From positions 62,001-126,000 of the forward strand of contig JALHPZ010000015.1 in assembly GCA_022842245.1 (NCBI GenBank): 64,000 nucleotides of DNA, read 5' to 3'. The notes under the pieces are model-generated. The model was not told where the DNA came from and did not search any database. It was given only the letters and a program-made list of their open reading frames with translations. This document shows positions 54,275 through 63,175 of the stretch, in pieces; within the stretch, counting starts at the first letter, position 1; each line of letters opens with the position of its first letter. The DNA is from Gemmataceae bacterium. Lineage in GTDB: Bacteria; Planctomycetota; Planctomycetia; Gemmatales; Gemmataceae. The position numbers and the translations under genes are program-made.

Positions 54275-56824
54275 ATGCTTCCGCATTCCGTCCATTCCTG
54301 GCGACTGTCGATTCCCGCGATCCTCGGCGCGGTCCTGATGCTCGCGCCCGTGTGCGCCGCCGCCGGGCCAAGCGTTTCGCCCATGCCGAAGGCGATCCGC
54401 GCCGTGCTCGACGCCCACTGCGCCGACTGCCACGGCGAGGGGGGCAAGGGCGCGATCGACGTGACCGCGCTCGACACGCTCAAGCCCCAGGACCGGCTCG
54501 ACACGCTCAACAAGATCCAGGACCAGCTCTTCTACAAGATGATGCCCCCGCCGCGGGCCGAGCAGCCGGGCGCGGCGGAACTGCGATCGCTGGCGGATTG
54601 GGTCCGCGCCGAATTGCGAACCCACAAGGCGTCCAAGCTCGATGATCGGCTGCCGTATCCGGATGCCGGCAACTACGTCGACCACGCGGCGCTGTTCGAC
54701 GGTTCAAACAAGGACAAAGCCTTTACCCCCGCCCGTCGCTGGCTGGTCAGCCCGCAGATCTTCGAAGAGCGTGTGCTTGACCTGTTTCAACTGGAAGGGA
54801 AGGACCGGGAGAATCTTCGGCGGTCCGGCTTTTACGGGATCACCAACCCCTTCGTGCTGCCCGACCACGCGGGCGTGCGCTATTACGACCTGACTCCGCT
54901 CGACGGCGGCCATCTGCTGGTGATGCTCGGCAATGCCGAATGGATCGCCACCAAGCAACTACAAGCGGCGCGGATGAAGGCCGGCGACCCGAACGCGGGT
55001 GTGGCGGATCCGAAGGACAAATGGTACCCGAAGGCGACCCCGTCCGCGTTCGAAGCCATCGTCGCGAAGAAGGACCCGCCCTCGGACGAGCAGATCCGAT
55101 CGGCCGTCCAGCAGCAGTTCCACCTGGCGTTGCGTCGGAAGCCGACCGAGGTCGAACTCGCACAGTATCTGAAGCTGGCGCGCGAGGCGATTGCGGTGGT
55201 CGGCAACGCGGAGGGGCTGCGACAGGTTCTCAAATCGGTGCTGCTGGAATCGGAGTTCGTCTACCGGTTGGAATTCGGCGAAGGGAAGCCGGACGAATTC
55301 GGCCGCGTGCCGCTGTCTCCGCGGGAAGCGGCGTTCGCCATCGCGTACGCGCTGGGCGACCGCGGGCCGGATGCCGAACTCCTTCGCGCGGCCGAGAGCG
55401 GCAAGCTGTCGACCCGCGCGGATTACGAGCGCGAAGTCCGCCGACTTCTGGCCGACGGCGTTTATTTCCGCGGGCAGATCGATCCATCGCTCAACGGCAT
55501 GCACATCCACTCGCACGTCGCCAGCCATCCCAAGTTGGTGCGGTTCTTCCGCGAGTTCTTCGGCTACCCCGCCGCCACGAAAGTCTTCAAGGACGTCCCA
55601 CGGAGCGGCGGATATTACCGGAACCCGGACCGCGGGCACCTGGGCACGCCGGGCTGGCTTGTTCAGGAGGCCGACGAATTCGTCGTTCAACAGTTGTCAC
55701 TGGACCGTCGGGTGTTCGAGCGACTGCTCACGTCGGACGAATACTTCGTGTACCACAACATGGACGCGAAGGCCGGCCAGGCGCTTATTGCCCAGTGGAG
55801 GCAGGTGTACGAAACGCTCAAAAGCACCGAGTGGAAGACGAAGCCGGAAGCGGTGATGGCATCGCACCAGAAGATGCTCACGGCCGCGAAGATCCTCGAC
55901 CCGCGAACGAAGGAGCTCTGGCGGGAAAAGCGGTCATTCCTGTCTTACATGTACTGGTTCCAGGATACGTTCGGTCAGGGCCGCACGCCGTTCACGCGCG
56001 GGCCGTTCACCCACGGCTACTACTACGACCACTCGCCGAGTTACAGCCTGCCGCCAACCCCCAACCGGCTCCGATACGTCGGCGTCGAAACGCCGAACTA
56101 CAAGGAACCAAAGGAATTCCCGGCCTTCTGGGACTACCCGGTTGAACAACCCTTCAAGGTCTCCAACCGCAAGGGCATCCTCACGCATCCGGCGTGGCTG
56201 GTCGCCTTTTCGGCGAATACCGCAACCGATCCGATCCGACGCGGGCGTTGGATCCGCGAGAAACTGCTGGCGGGGGTGGTGCCGGACGTCCCGATCACCG
56301 TGGACGCCAAGGTGCCGGACGACCCGCACCAGACGCTGCGCGAGCGAGTGCATGCGGTCACGACGGCAGCGGCGTGCACCAAGTGCCACAGCCGGATGAA
56401 CGACCTCGGCTATCCGTTCGAGCAGTTCGACGACTTCGGCCGATTCCGCAAACTCGAACCGCTCGAACACCCGGACAGCCTGATCAAGGCCGGGAACGGC
56501 AAGACCACCTTCGACATCTACAAGACGAAACCGATCGATCCGACCGGGGTTCTATCCGGTACCGGCGATGCGAAGCTGGACGGCCCGGTGACCGACTCGT
56601 TCGACCTGATCGACCGGTTGGCGAAGTCCGACCGTGTCCGGCAGTCGATCATCCGCCACGCGTTTCGGTTTTTCCTGGGCCGGAACGAACGGCCCTCCGA
56701 CTCGCAGACGTTGATCGACGCGGACCGCGCATACTTGAATAGCGACGGCAGCTTCCGCGCCGTCGTGCTGTCCCTGCTGACGTCCGACTCGTTCATCTAC
56801 CGCAAACAACCGGGGAACCGATGA
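54275..56824 (+). CDS. Exported DUF1592/DUF1588/DUF1585 protein with two c-type heme sites
   Basis: 849 residues. Signal peptide to about 30 (CAAA-G). Two CxxCH heme motifs: C49-x-x-C52-H53 (CADCHGEG) and C701-x-x-C704-H705 (CTKCHSRM). Between them are DUF1592- and DUF1588-like regions (RKPTEVELAQYL, SEFVYRLEFGE, LNGMHIHSHVASHPKLVRFFREFFGYPAA, NRKGILTHPAWLVAF...DPIRRGRWIREKLLAG). The C-terminus (LIDRLAKSDRVRQSIIRHAFRFFLGRNE) fits DUF1585. Proteins of this type are found only with DUF1552 partners in planctomycetes. Suggested role: periplasmic electron transfer or oxidation linked to a substrate. The DUF1552 ATG overlaps its stop. Confidence 0.92.
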   Translation: MLPHSVHSWRLSIPAILGAVLMLAPVCAAAGPSVSPMPKAIRAVLDAHCADCHGEGGKGAIDVTALDTLKPQDRLDTLNKIQDQLFYKMMPPPRAEQPGAAELRSLADWVRAELRTHKASKLDDRLPYPDAGNYVDHAALFDGSNKDKAFTPARRWLVSPQIFEERVLDLFQLEGKDRENLRRSGFYGITNPFVLPDHAGVRYYDLTPLDGGHLLVMLGNAEWIATKQLQAARMKAGDPNAGVADPKDKWYPKATPSAFEAIVAKKDPPSDEQIRSAVQQQFHLALRRKPTEVELAQYLKLAREAIAVVGNAEGLRQVLKSVLLESEFVYRLEFGEGKPDEFGRVPLSPREAAFAIAYALGDRGPDAELLRAAESGKLSTRADYEREVRRLLADGVYFRGQIDPSLNGMHIHSHVASHPKLVRFFREFFGYPAATKVFKDVPRSGGYYRNPDRGHLGTPGWLVQEADEFVVQQLSLDRRVFERLLTSDEYFVYHNMDAKAGQALIAQWRQVYETLKSTEWKTKPEAVMASHQKMLTAAKILDPRTKELWREKRSFLSYMYWFQDTFGQGRTPFTRGPFTHGYYYDHSPSYSLPPTPNRLRYVGVETPNYKEPKEFPAFWDYPVEQPFKVSNRKGILTHPAWLVAFSANTATDPIRRGRWIREKLLAGVVPDVPITVDAKVPDDPHQTLRERVHAVTTAAACTKCHSRMNDLGYPFEQFDDFGRFRKLEPLEHPDSLIKAGNGKTTFDIYKTKPIDPTGVLSGTGDAKLDGPVTDSFDLIDRLAKSDRVRQSIIRHAFRFFLGRNERPSDSQTLIDADRAYLNSDGSFRAVVLSLLTSDSFIYRKQPGNR

Positions 56825-58221
56825 CGACCACCCGACGGGATTTCATGGCGACCGCCACGCTCGGGGCGATCGCGCTCTCCCCCCGCACGGCATCGACGAA
56901 ACCGGCCGGCGGAAAAGGGCCGATGCGCTTCATCTTCCTGCACAAAGGAAATGGTCTGTTCCCGTCCGTGATGGTGCCGCCGTCGCTGAGCAAGGACGAC
57001 GCCGCGACGGAGGCGAAGAAGGGGCCGCTCAACCTCGACCTCGCGAAGCATGAATTGCCCGCGTGGATGAAGCCGCTGGCCACGCACCAGACCGACCTGA
57101 CGATCCTCCAGGGGCTTTCCGGGAAGATGTGCACCACCGGGCACCATACCTGGTGTTCGTCGCTCGGCGCCTTCAAGGCGAACGAGCGGATCAGTTCCAT
57201 CAAGTGGGCCACCGTCGATTTCGAGCTGGCGAAACTGTTTCCGTCGCCGATGGAGCACATCGAACTGGCCTGCTTCCCGCTCGGCGGGGGGAACGCCCGC
57301 GGCACCCTCAATGGCATCGCGACCGGGTTCTCGGCCCGCGGCCCGCAACAGCCGAACTATGCCTTCGGTTCGCCGAAGGTGGCCGTGCAGGAACTGTTCA
57401 AGTCGGTCTCCGCCGACAAGACAGTACAGGCGCAGGCGCAGTTGGCGCGGAGCGGGCTGGAGTTCGCCGCCCGACGGGAAGGAAAACTGGCCGAGCGCAC
57501 CACCGGCGGAGAGCGCGGGAAAGTGCAAAGCTACGCCGACTCGCTGGAAGCCATCCGCGAACGGGACCGCAAGGTGGACGCGATGGCCGACGCCATCCGC
57601 CCGCACGTGCCCAAACTGGACGCGAAATACCTCGCCGAGGACATGACCACCGTCGACCGCCAGCGCGGGCATGTCGAAGTGCTCCTGGCGGCGCTGATCT
57701 CCGGACTGACCAACATCGTCGCCTTCACCGTGGACGAACTGGGCCACGAATACACCGGGCTTGCCGGTCTCGAAACGGAAAAGGTGAACCTGCACGACGT
57801 CGGGCATGGCAAGCCGGTCGGCAAACTCACCGCCGAGGAGGTCCGCTTCGCCGTCCGCCGCCAGCATATGACGCTCGTCGACACGATCGCCAGCCGATTG
57901 AAAAAGATGCCCGAAGGCGACGGTACGATGTTCGACAACACCATGATCTTCTACTTCCCCGACAACGGCGAGACCCATCACTCGCACGGCACCGAGTACC
58001 CCTTCGTCGTGCTGTCCGGGAAGAACGCACAACTCGACATCCGCGGGCGCTACATCCGCCTGCCGAACTACGGCGAACCGGGGCACAAGACGCTCGGCAA
58101 CTGGTACACCACGCTGCTGAACGCCTACGGCAACCCGGTCCGGCACTACGGCGACCCCGACCCCGGCCTAGCCCGGTTCGGCATCGACCAGACCGGTGCC
58201 ATCAAACCATTCCTCGGCTGA
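56821..58221 (+). CDS. DUF1552-family Tat-exported protein
   Basis: 466 residues. The N-terminus TTTRRDFMATATLG is a twin-arginine signal. The body has the DUF1552 features FLHKGNGLFPSVMVPPS, LTILQGLSGKM, GHHTWCSSLGAF, FSARGPQQPNYAFGSPKVAVQELF, MTTVDRQRGHVEVLLAALISGLTNIV, FDNTMIFYFPDNGETHHSHGTEYPFVVLSG. The fold is related to sulfatases/DUF1501 (the alkaline-phosphatase clan). It acts beside the DUF1592 cytochrome; function unproven. The start overlaps the preceding stop (ATGA). Confidence 0.93.
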   Translation: MTTTRRDFMATATLGAIALSPRTASTKPAGGKGPMRFIFLHKGNGLFPSVMVPPSLSKDDAATEAKKGPLNLDLAKHELPAWMKPLATHQTDLTILQGLSGKMCTTGHHTWCSSLGAFKANERISSIKWATVDFELAKLFPSPMEHIELACFPLGGGNARGTLNGIATGFSARGPQQPNYAFGSPKVAVQELFKSVSADKTVQAQAQLARSGLEFAARREGKLAERTTGGERGKVQSYADSLEAIRERDRKVDAMADAIRPHVPKLDAKYLAEDMTTVDRQRGHVEVLLAALISGLTNIVAFTVDELGHEYTGLAGLETEKVNLHDVGHGKPVGKLTAEEVRFAVRRQHMTLVDTIASRLKKMPEGDGTMFDNTMIFYFPDNGETHHSHGTEYPFVVLSGKNAQLDIRGRYIRLPNYGEPGHKTLGNWYTTLLNAYGNPVRHYGDPDPGLARFGIDQTGAIKPFLG

Positions 58222-58241
58222 CCCGCTCCCCAGGTGCCTCC

Positions 58242-60347
58242 GTGACCCGTTACACCATTTCGTTCGCGCTGCTGGCCGCAATCTCCCTCGCCGCGTCGGC
58301 CGCCGACAAACCGTTGAAGGTCTACATCCTCGCCGGGCAGTCGAATATGCAGGGCCACGCCCAGGTGCGCACGTTCGACTCTCTCGCCGACGACCCGAAG
58401 ACGGCACCCCTGCTCAAGGAGATGCGCGGCCCCGACGGTAAGCCAAAGGTCTGCGAGAAGGTCTGGATCACGTCCGTCGGCTGTCAGGGGAACGCCTACT
58501 CCGACCTGACGGAGCAGAAAGGCAAGCTGACCGTCGGCTACGGCGCGTTCGGCGTGGAAGGAAACCGCATCGGGCCGGAGTACACGTTCGGCCTGACGAT
58601 GGAGAAACGGCTCGGCGAACCGATCCTGATTATCAAGACCTCCTGGGGCGGCCGCAGCGTCCACACGGATTTCCGGTCGCCGAGCGCGGGACCGTTCGTC
58701 CTCGCCAAGGAAACTCAGGAACTTTGGAACAAGCATCCCAAGGGTGCCCACGGCATTCCGAAAATCGAGGATCGACCCAAATATTTCGCCGATAAGGCCG
58801 CCGCCACCGGCGTGTACTACCGCGAGATGATCGCCCACGTCAAGAAGGTGCTCAAGGACGTTAAGCGGGTCATTCCCGACTACGACGAGAAGCAGGGGTA
58901 CGAACTCGCCGGGTTCGTCTGGTTCCAGGGGTTCAACGATTACGTCGGCCATTCCGAATACCCGAACTACGACAAACCCGGCGGGTACGACCCATACGCG
59001 GAGGGGCTGGGCCACCTCATCCGCGACCTGCGAAAGGATCTGTCGGCCCCGAAGCTGCCCGTCGTCATCGGCGTCATGGGCATCGACGGCCTGAAGGGCA
59101 ACGCGAAGGCGCCGATGATGCACTTCCGCGCCGCCCAGCGAAAGGTGGCGGCTCTGCCCGAATTTCGGGGGAACGTCATCGCCGTCGAGACCGCGCCCTT
59201 CTGGGACGACGAGTTGGACGGACTCAAGGAGAAGATGGACCGGCTGAACGCGAAGCTCGATCAGGAGTTCAAGAAGGACCCGAAGCTGACGCGCGAGCAG
59301 AAGGAGGCCGCCCGCAAGAAAGCCGCGGACGAGCAGTTCAAGCCCGAGGAATTGCAACGGTTGAAGTCCGGCGTGTCGAACGGCGGCTACCACTATCTCG
59401 GCGCCGCCAAGATCATGGCCCCCATCGGGAAGGCGTTCGCCGAAGCGCTGCTCGATCCGGCGAAGACGTCGGACGCGACGCCGGCTGGCAAGCCCGTGAA
59501 GGTATTCGTCCTTGCGGGGCAATCGAACATGGAAGGCCACGGCTTCGTCGCCGCCGATCCGAAGCGGAACGAAGGGAAGGGCAGCCTCGAATCCGTGGCC
59601 AAGGACAAATTCAAGCACTTGCTCGGCAAGGATGGAAAATGGGCGGTGCGGGACGACGTGTGGATCCACTACCTTGAGCGCAAGGGAAAACTCACCGCCG
59701 GCTTCGGGGTAAAAGAGGATCGCATCGGCCCGGAACTCGGCTTCGGGTTCGTTGTCGGCGACGCATTCGAGCAACCGGTGCTGCTCGTCAAGCTGGCGTG
59801 GGGCGGGAAGAGCCTCGCGAAGGACTTCCGTCCACCGAGTGCGGGCGGCGAGGTCGGCCCGTTTTACAAGGAAATCGTCGATCGCACGAATGCGGTGTTG
59901 AAGAACTTGAAGAAGGAGTTCCCGGAGATCGGCGACCGCGGGTACGAACTGGCCGGGTTCGGCTGGCATCAGGGCTGGAACGACCGCGTCAATCAGGCGT
60001 TCAACGACGAGTACGAGAAGAACATGGCTCACTTCATCCGCGACATCCGCAAGGACCTCGGCACGCCGAAACTCCCGTTCGTCATCGCCGAGACCGGCAT
60101 GAGCGGGACCGAGGAGAAGCACCCACGGGCCCTCTCGCTGATGAAGGCGCAGGCCGCCGTCGCCGAGTATCCGGAGTTCAAGGGGAACGTCGCGTTCGTC
60201 GGCACGAAGACGTTCTGGCGTGAAAAGGACGTCTCGCCGAGCGGGCAGGCTTATCACTGGAACACGAACGCCGAGACGTATTACCTCATTGGCGAGGCCA
60301 TGGGCCACGCGATGATCAAGCTCTGCACGGCGAAGCCGGCGAAGTGA
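58242..60347 (+). CDS. Secreted tandem sialate-O-acetylesterase-like (SASA) esterase
   Basis: 701 residues from GTG, 20 nt after the DUF1552 stop. A signal peptide ends at ASA-AD. Two SGNH/SASA domains: domain 1 (about 25-405) with nucleophile S34 in LAGQSNMQGH and domain 2 (about 420-690) with S428 in LAGQSNMEGHG. Each has an IGPE[YL]xFG motif, a second block (KTSWGGRS, KLAWGGKS) and a third block with W-F-Q-G-F-N-D or W-H-Q-G-W-N-D. The catalytic His is in WFQGFND...GYHYLG type regions. It removes acetyl groups from sialic acid or other acetylated glycans. Domain 2 is shorter and divergent. Confidence 0.88.
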   Translation: MTRYTISFALLAAISLAASAADKPLKVYILAGQSNMQGHAQVRTFDSLADDPKTAPLLKEMRGPDGKPKVCEKVWITSVGCQGNAYSDLTEQKGKLTVGYGAFGVEGNRIGPEYTFGLTMEKRLGEPILIIKTSWGGRSVHTDFRSPSAGPFVLAKETQELWNKHPKGAHGIPKIEDRPKYFADKAAATGVYYREMIAHVKKVLKDVKRVIPDYDEKQGYELAGFVWFQGFNDYVGHSEYPNYDKPGGYDPYAEGLGHLIRDLRKDLSAPKLPVVIGVMGIDGLKGNAKAPMMHFRAAQRKVAALPEFRGNVIAVETAPFWDDELDGLKEKMDRLNAKLDQEFKKDPKLTREQKEAARKKAADEQFKPEELQRLKSGVSNGGYHYLGAAKIMAPIGKAFAEALLDPAKTSDATPAGKPVKVFVLAGQSNMEGHGFVAADPKRNEGKGSLESVAKDKFKHLLGKDGKWAVRDDVWIHYLERKGKLTAGFGVKEDRIGPELGFGFVVGDAFEQPVLLVKLAWGGKSLAKDFRPPSAGGEVGPFYKEIVDRTNAVLKNLKKEFPEIGDRGYELAGFGWHQGWNDRVNQAFNDEYEKNMAHFIRDIRKDLGTPKLPFVIAETGMSGTEEKHPRALSLMKAQAAVAEYPEFKGNVAFVGTKTFWREKDVSPSGQAYHWNTNAETYYLIGEAMGHAMIKLCTAKPAK

Positions 60348-60368
60348 ATCCCTCGATCAGGTGAACCG

Positions 60369-61976
60369 ATGACGAAATACTGGTGTTTGATCGCGCTGGG
60401 GCTTGTTGCCGGCCAACCGATTGCCGCCGCTGATCCGGTTCCGCAGAAAGCGGAGATGGCCGGCTACCTGCTCGTGCCGCACGCCCGCGTGGACAAGTCG
60501 TTCAACGCCGGCTTCTCGATGTATGTGGCCGCGTGGCCGCTCCTGAAGAACTACCCCGGCAGCCAGTTCCAGAGCGGATTGTTCGGCACGTGGATGTTCG
60601 CCCAGCACGACACCCCGCGGCCGAAGGGGCAATATTCGGACATCGAGGGCGGCCTCGGCTGGTGGCGGGATACGCGCTTCGCCACCGAGACGCCGAAGTT
60701 CATCATGGGCGGCGTGGCCCTCGAGTTCAGCGAGTGGGCGAACGGCCCCGGCGCCGGCAAGGGCCGCGACTGGAAGAAGCCTAACGGCAAATACGCCATC
60801 GCCCAGCTCAGCCCATGGGTACTCTGGCCGCCGGACGGATTGAACCTGAAACAGGGTACGAGCGGCGAATTGTTCGGCTACGGCTACCTGCCGCTGCCGC
60901 TCGTCGGGGCGAAGAAGACCACGGCCGGGAAGGACGTGCCGACAGGCGACCAGAGCTGGACGCTCTTCCTGAACTCGGGCAACTTCAAGGGTCCGGTCTC
61001 CTTCTTCCTGCCGTACTTCTGGACGAAGCCGACGGTCGAAAAGCCGGAACTCGCCGGGATGTTCCTCGACGCGAGGCCGTCCGACCCGAACAAGGCCGTG
61101 CAGATGGAGACGCAGCACATCCCGGCGTACATCGCCCAGGACGCGAAGGGTGTCAGCTACGCCCGCGTGGCACCGACGCAATTCCCGGCGAGCGCCGGCG
61201 GGGACGCGCCGCTGATCCACCGCATCACGGCATACAAGCGGAATGCCTTGTGGGATGGCGTGAAGGCCTGGTTCGATGGCGGTCCGGAAGTCTCCGGTAC
61301 CATCGACCCGCAGGCATCCGTCGTGCAAACCTTCGAAAGCAAGGGCGGGGCGACTTGGCGGATCTACCCGCCGAGCAAGGAACGGGACAGCCGGGCGTCG
61401 GTGGCGTGGAGTTCGTTCGCCACGCCGACCGCACTCGATGCCACCACCTACGGCTACAAGTGGACGGACGCCGTTGCAAAGGCCGGCTCGATCGCCACCC
61501 TGCCCGAATACTTCCGCCTCGAGAAGGACGCGAAGGACAAGGAACGCTGGGTCGTGGTGAGCGCGAAGGACGTGCCGGCCGAGACGGGGCTGGCGAAGGT
61601 GGAATTCCCGCGCGTGCGGTACCCCAAACAACAACCGTACGTCACGCCCGACGAGGCGGACAGCAGCTGGAAGAAGCCCGGCCCGGCGGCGGGTCCGTTC
61701 GAGGCGAAGCTCGGCGACGGGAGCACGGTCACGTACTCGTGGTACCGCTTCGCCGACCAGCCCGCGCTGCTGAACGCCGACCTGACTCCTGCCGAACGGG
61801 AAACCCTTCAGAAACGTGTGGAGATGCTGCACAAGCACTGGACGAAAGAGAAGGAATACCTGCCGCCGCCGACGGTAGGCAAACTCGCCGACCTCGACCC
61901 GGCCGTACTTGTGACCCCGCCCAAGGGATTGGAGATCGGCTACGTGCCGATCGTGACGCGACAGGGATTCAACTGA
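60369..61976 (+). CDS. Secreted protein of unknown function, planctomycete type
   Basis: 535 residues. A signal peptide ends near IAAA-D. The mature protein is beta-rich with many Trp/Tyr and Gly/Pro turns (YLLVPHARVDKSFNAGFSMYVAAWPLL, GLFGTWMFAQHD, MGGVALEFSEWANGPG, SFFLPYFW). No catalytic motif or named domain recognised. It lies between two SASA esterase genes on the same strand, so a role in the same glycan operon is likely. AGGTGA lies upstream of the ATG. Confidence 0.78.
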   Translation: MTKYWCLIALGLVAGQPIAAADPVPQKAEMAGYLLVPHARVDKSFNAGFSMYVAAWPLLKNYPGSQFQSGLFGTWMFAQHDTPRPKGQYSDIEGGLGWWRDTRFATETPKFIMGGVALEFSEWANGPGAGKGRDWKKPNGKYAIAQLSPWVLWPPDGLNLKQGTSGELFGYGYLPLPLVGAKKTTAGKDVPTGDQSWTLFLNSGNFKGPVSFFLPYFWTKPTVEKPELAGMFLDARPSDPNKAVQMETQHIPAYIAQDAKGVSYARVAPTQFPASAGGDAPLIHRITAYKRNALWDGVKAWFDGGPEVSGTIDPQASVVQTFESKGGATWRIYPPSKERDSRASVAWSSFATPTALDATTYGYKWTDAVAKAGSIATLPEYFRLEKDAKDKERWVVVSAKDVPAETGLAKVEFPRVRYPKQQPYVTPDEADSSWKKPGPAAGPFEAKLGDGSTVTYSWYRFADQPALLNADLTPAERETLQKRVEMLHKHWTKEKEYLPPPTVGKLADLDPAVLVTPPKGLEIGYVPIVTRQGFN

Positions 61977-61995
61977 GTTCAATCGCGGATTAATT

Positions 61996-62078
61996 GTAGG
62001 TCGGACCGAGGCATTGGGAGGCCCGACTCGAAAGCGATTGTCGTCCGTGTCGGGCCTCGAAGACTCGGCCCGACCTAC
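61996..62078. repeat. 83-bp inverted-repeat element
   Basis: The outer arms (15 bp, one mismatch) begin GTAGGTCGG and end CCGACCTAC. An inner pair AGGCCCGAC/GTCGGGCCT lies within. It falls between the unknown secreted protein and the single-domain esterase gene. Similar GTAGGTCGG palindromes are common between planctomycete genes. Confidence 0.75.
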
Positions 62079-62101
62079 GAATTCATCCCGGGAGTTGAGT
62101 C

Positions 62102-63175
62102 ATGCGTCATGTCATTCTCGCAATTCTCTTCTCGCTCGGCTTCGCCCGCGCCGACGAGCCGAAGCCGCTGCCGCGCCCGGATGGCAAACCGGCAGACCTG
62201 ACCAAGCCCGTCAAAGTCTTCATCCTGATGGGCCAGTCGAACATGCTCGGCATGGGCAAGATCAAGGGGGCCGACAAGGCGGGCACGCTCGAACACGCGA
62301 TCAAGACCGAGAAGCTCTACCCGTTCCTGGTCGACGACGCCGGTACCTGGACCGTGCGGCAGGACGTGCGGAACGTCCGCGTCATGGTCAGCCGCGGCGG
62401 CGGCATGGGCGTGCACAACAACGAATGGATGACGATCAAGGGCAACACCATCGGCCCGGAGATCGGCATCGGGCACGAACTCGGCAACGCCCTGAGCGAA
62501 CCCGTGCTCATCCTCAAGAGTTGCATCGGCAACCGGGCTTTGGGCTGGGATTTGCTCCCGCCCGGCAGCGCGCGCTACGAGTACGAGGAGATCGACCCCA
62601 AGACGAAAAAAAAAGTGACGTACGTCTACGCAGGTTCCGGAGACAAGGCCGAGCGCTGGGTGAAGGGCGAGGAGCCGAAGGAAGTGCCGTGGTACGCGGG
62701 GAAGCAGTACGACGACGATGTGAAGAACGCGAAGGCCGTGCTGGAGAAGCTCGGCGTTTATTATCCCGGCGCGACGAAGTACGAGGTCGCCGGCTTCCTG
62801 TGGTGGCAGGGCGAGCGCGATACCGGCCGCGAAGGCCACGCCGCTCGCTATGAGCACAACCTGGTGAACCTCATCAAGTCGCTTCGCAAAGACTTCAACG
62901 CCCCGGACGGCAAATTCGTTCTCGCAACGCTCGGCGAAGTCCGCAAGGAAGACCCGACAGGGAATGCGAAATTGATATTCGATGCCATGATGAATATCAG
63001 CGATCCGGCCAAGCACCCACAGTTCAAGGGGACCACCGCCACGGTTTACAGCCATCCGCTGAGCAAGGGCGGTTCGGGCAACAGCCACTACAACGGCGAC
63101 GCCCGCACCTACATGAACGTCGGCCTCGCCATGGGACGGGCGATGGTGGAACTCCTGAAGAGCGAAACAAAATGA
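62102..63175 (+). CDS. Secreted single-domain SASA-like esterase
   Basis: 357 residues. Signal peptide (MRHVILAILFSLGFARA-D). SGNH nucleophile S46 in LMGQSNMLGMG; second block KSCIGNRALG; third block WWQGERDTG; C-terminal catalytic His likely in SHYNGDAR. It is a third, distinct member of the family encoded just upstream as a tandem protein, and lacks the second copy. GGGAG lies upstream of the ATG. Its stop overlaps the sulfatase start (ATGA). Confidence 0.88.
   Translation: MRHVILAILFSLGFARADEPKPLPRPDGKPADLTKPVKVFILMGQSNMLGMGKIKGADKAGTLEHAIKTEKLYPFLVDDAGTWTVRQDVRNVRVMVSRGGGMGVHNNEWMTIKGNTIGPEIGIGHELGNALSEPVLILKSCIGNRALGWDLLPPGSARYEYEEIDPKTKKKVTYVYAGSGDKAERWVKGEEPKEVPWYAGKQYDDDVKNAKAVLEKLGVYYPGATKYEVAGFLWWQGERDTGREGHAARYEHNLVNLIKSLRKDFNAPDGKFVLATLGEVRKEDPTGNAKLIFDAMMNISDPAKHPQFKGTTATVYSHPLSKGGSGNSHYNGDARTYMNVGLAMGRAMVELLKSETK

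Noticed and set aside
57063..58241. An upstream in-frame extension of the tandem SASA gene
   Set aside because: It reads Arg-rich sequence out of phase inside the DUF1552 gene. The signal peptide begins at the GTG at 58242.
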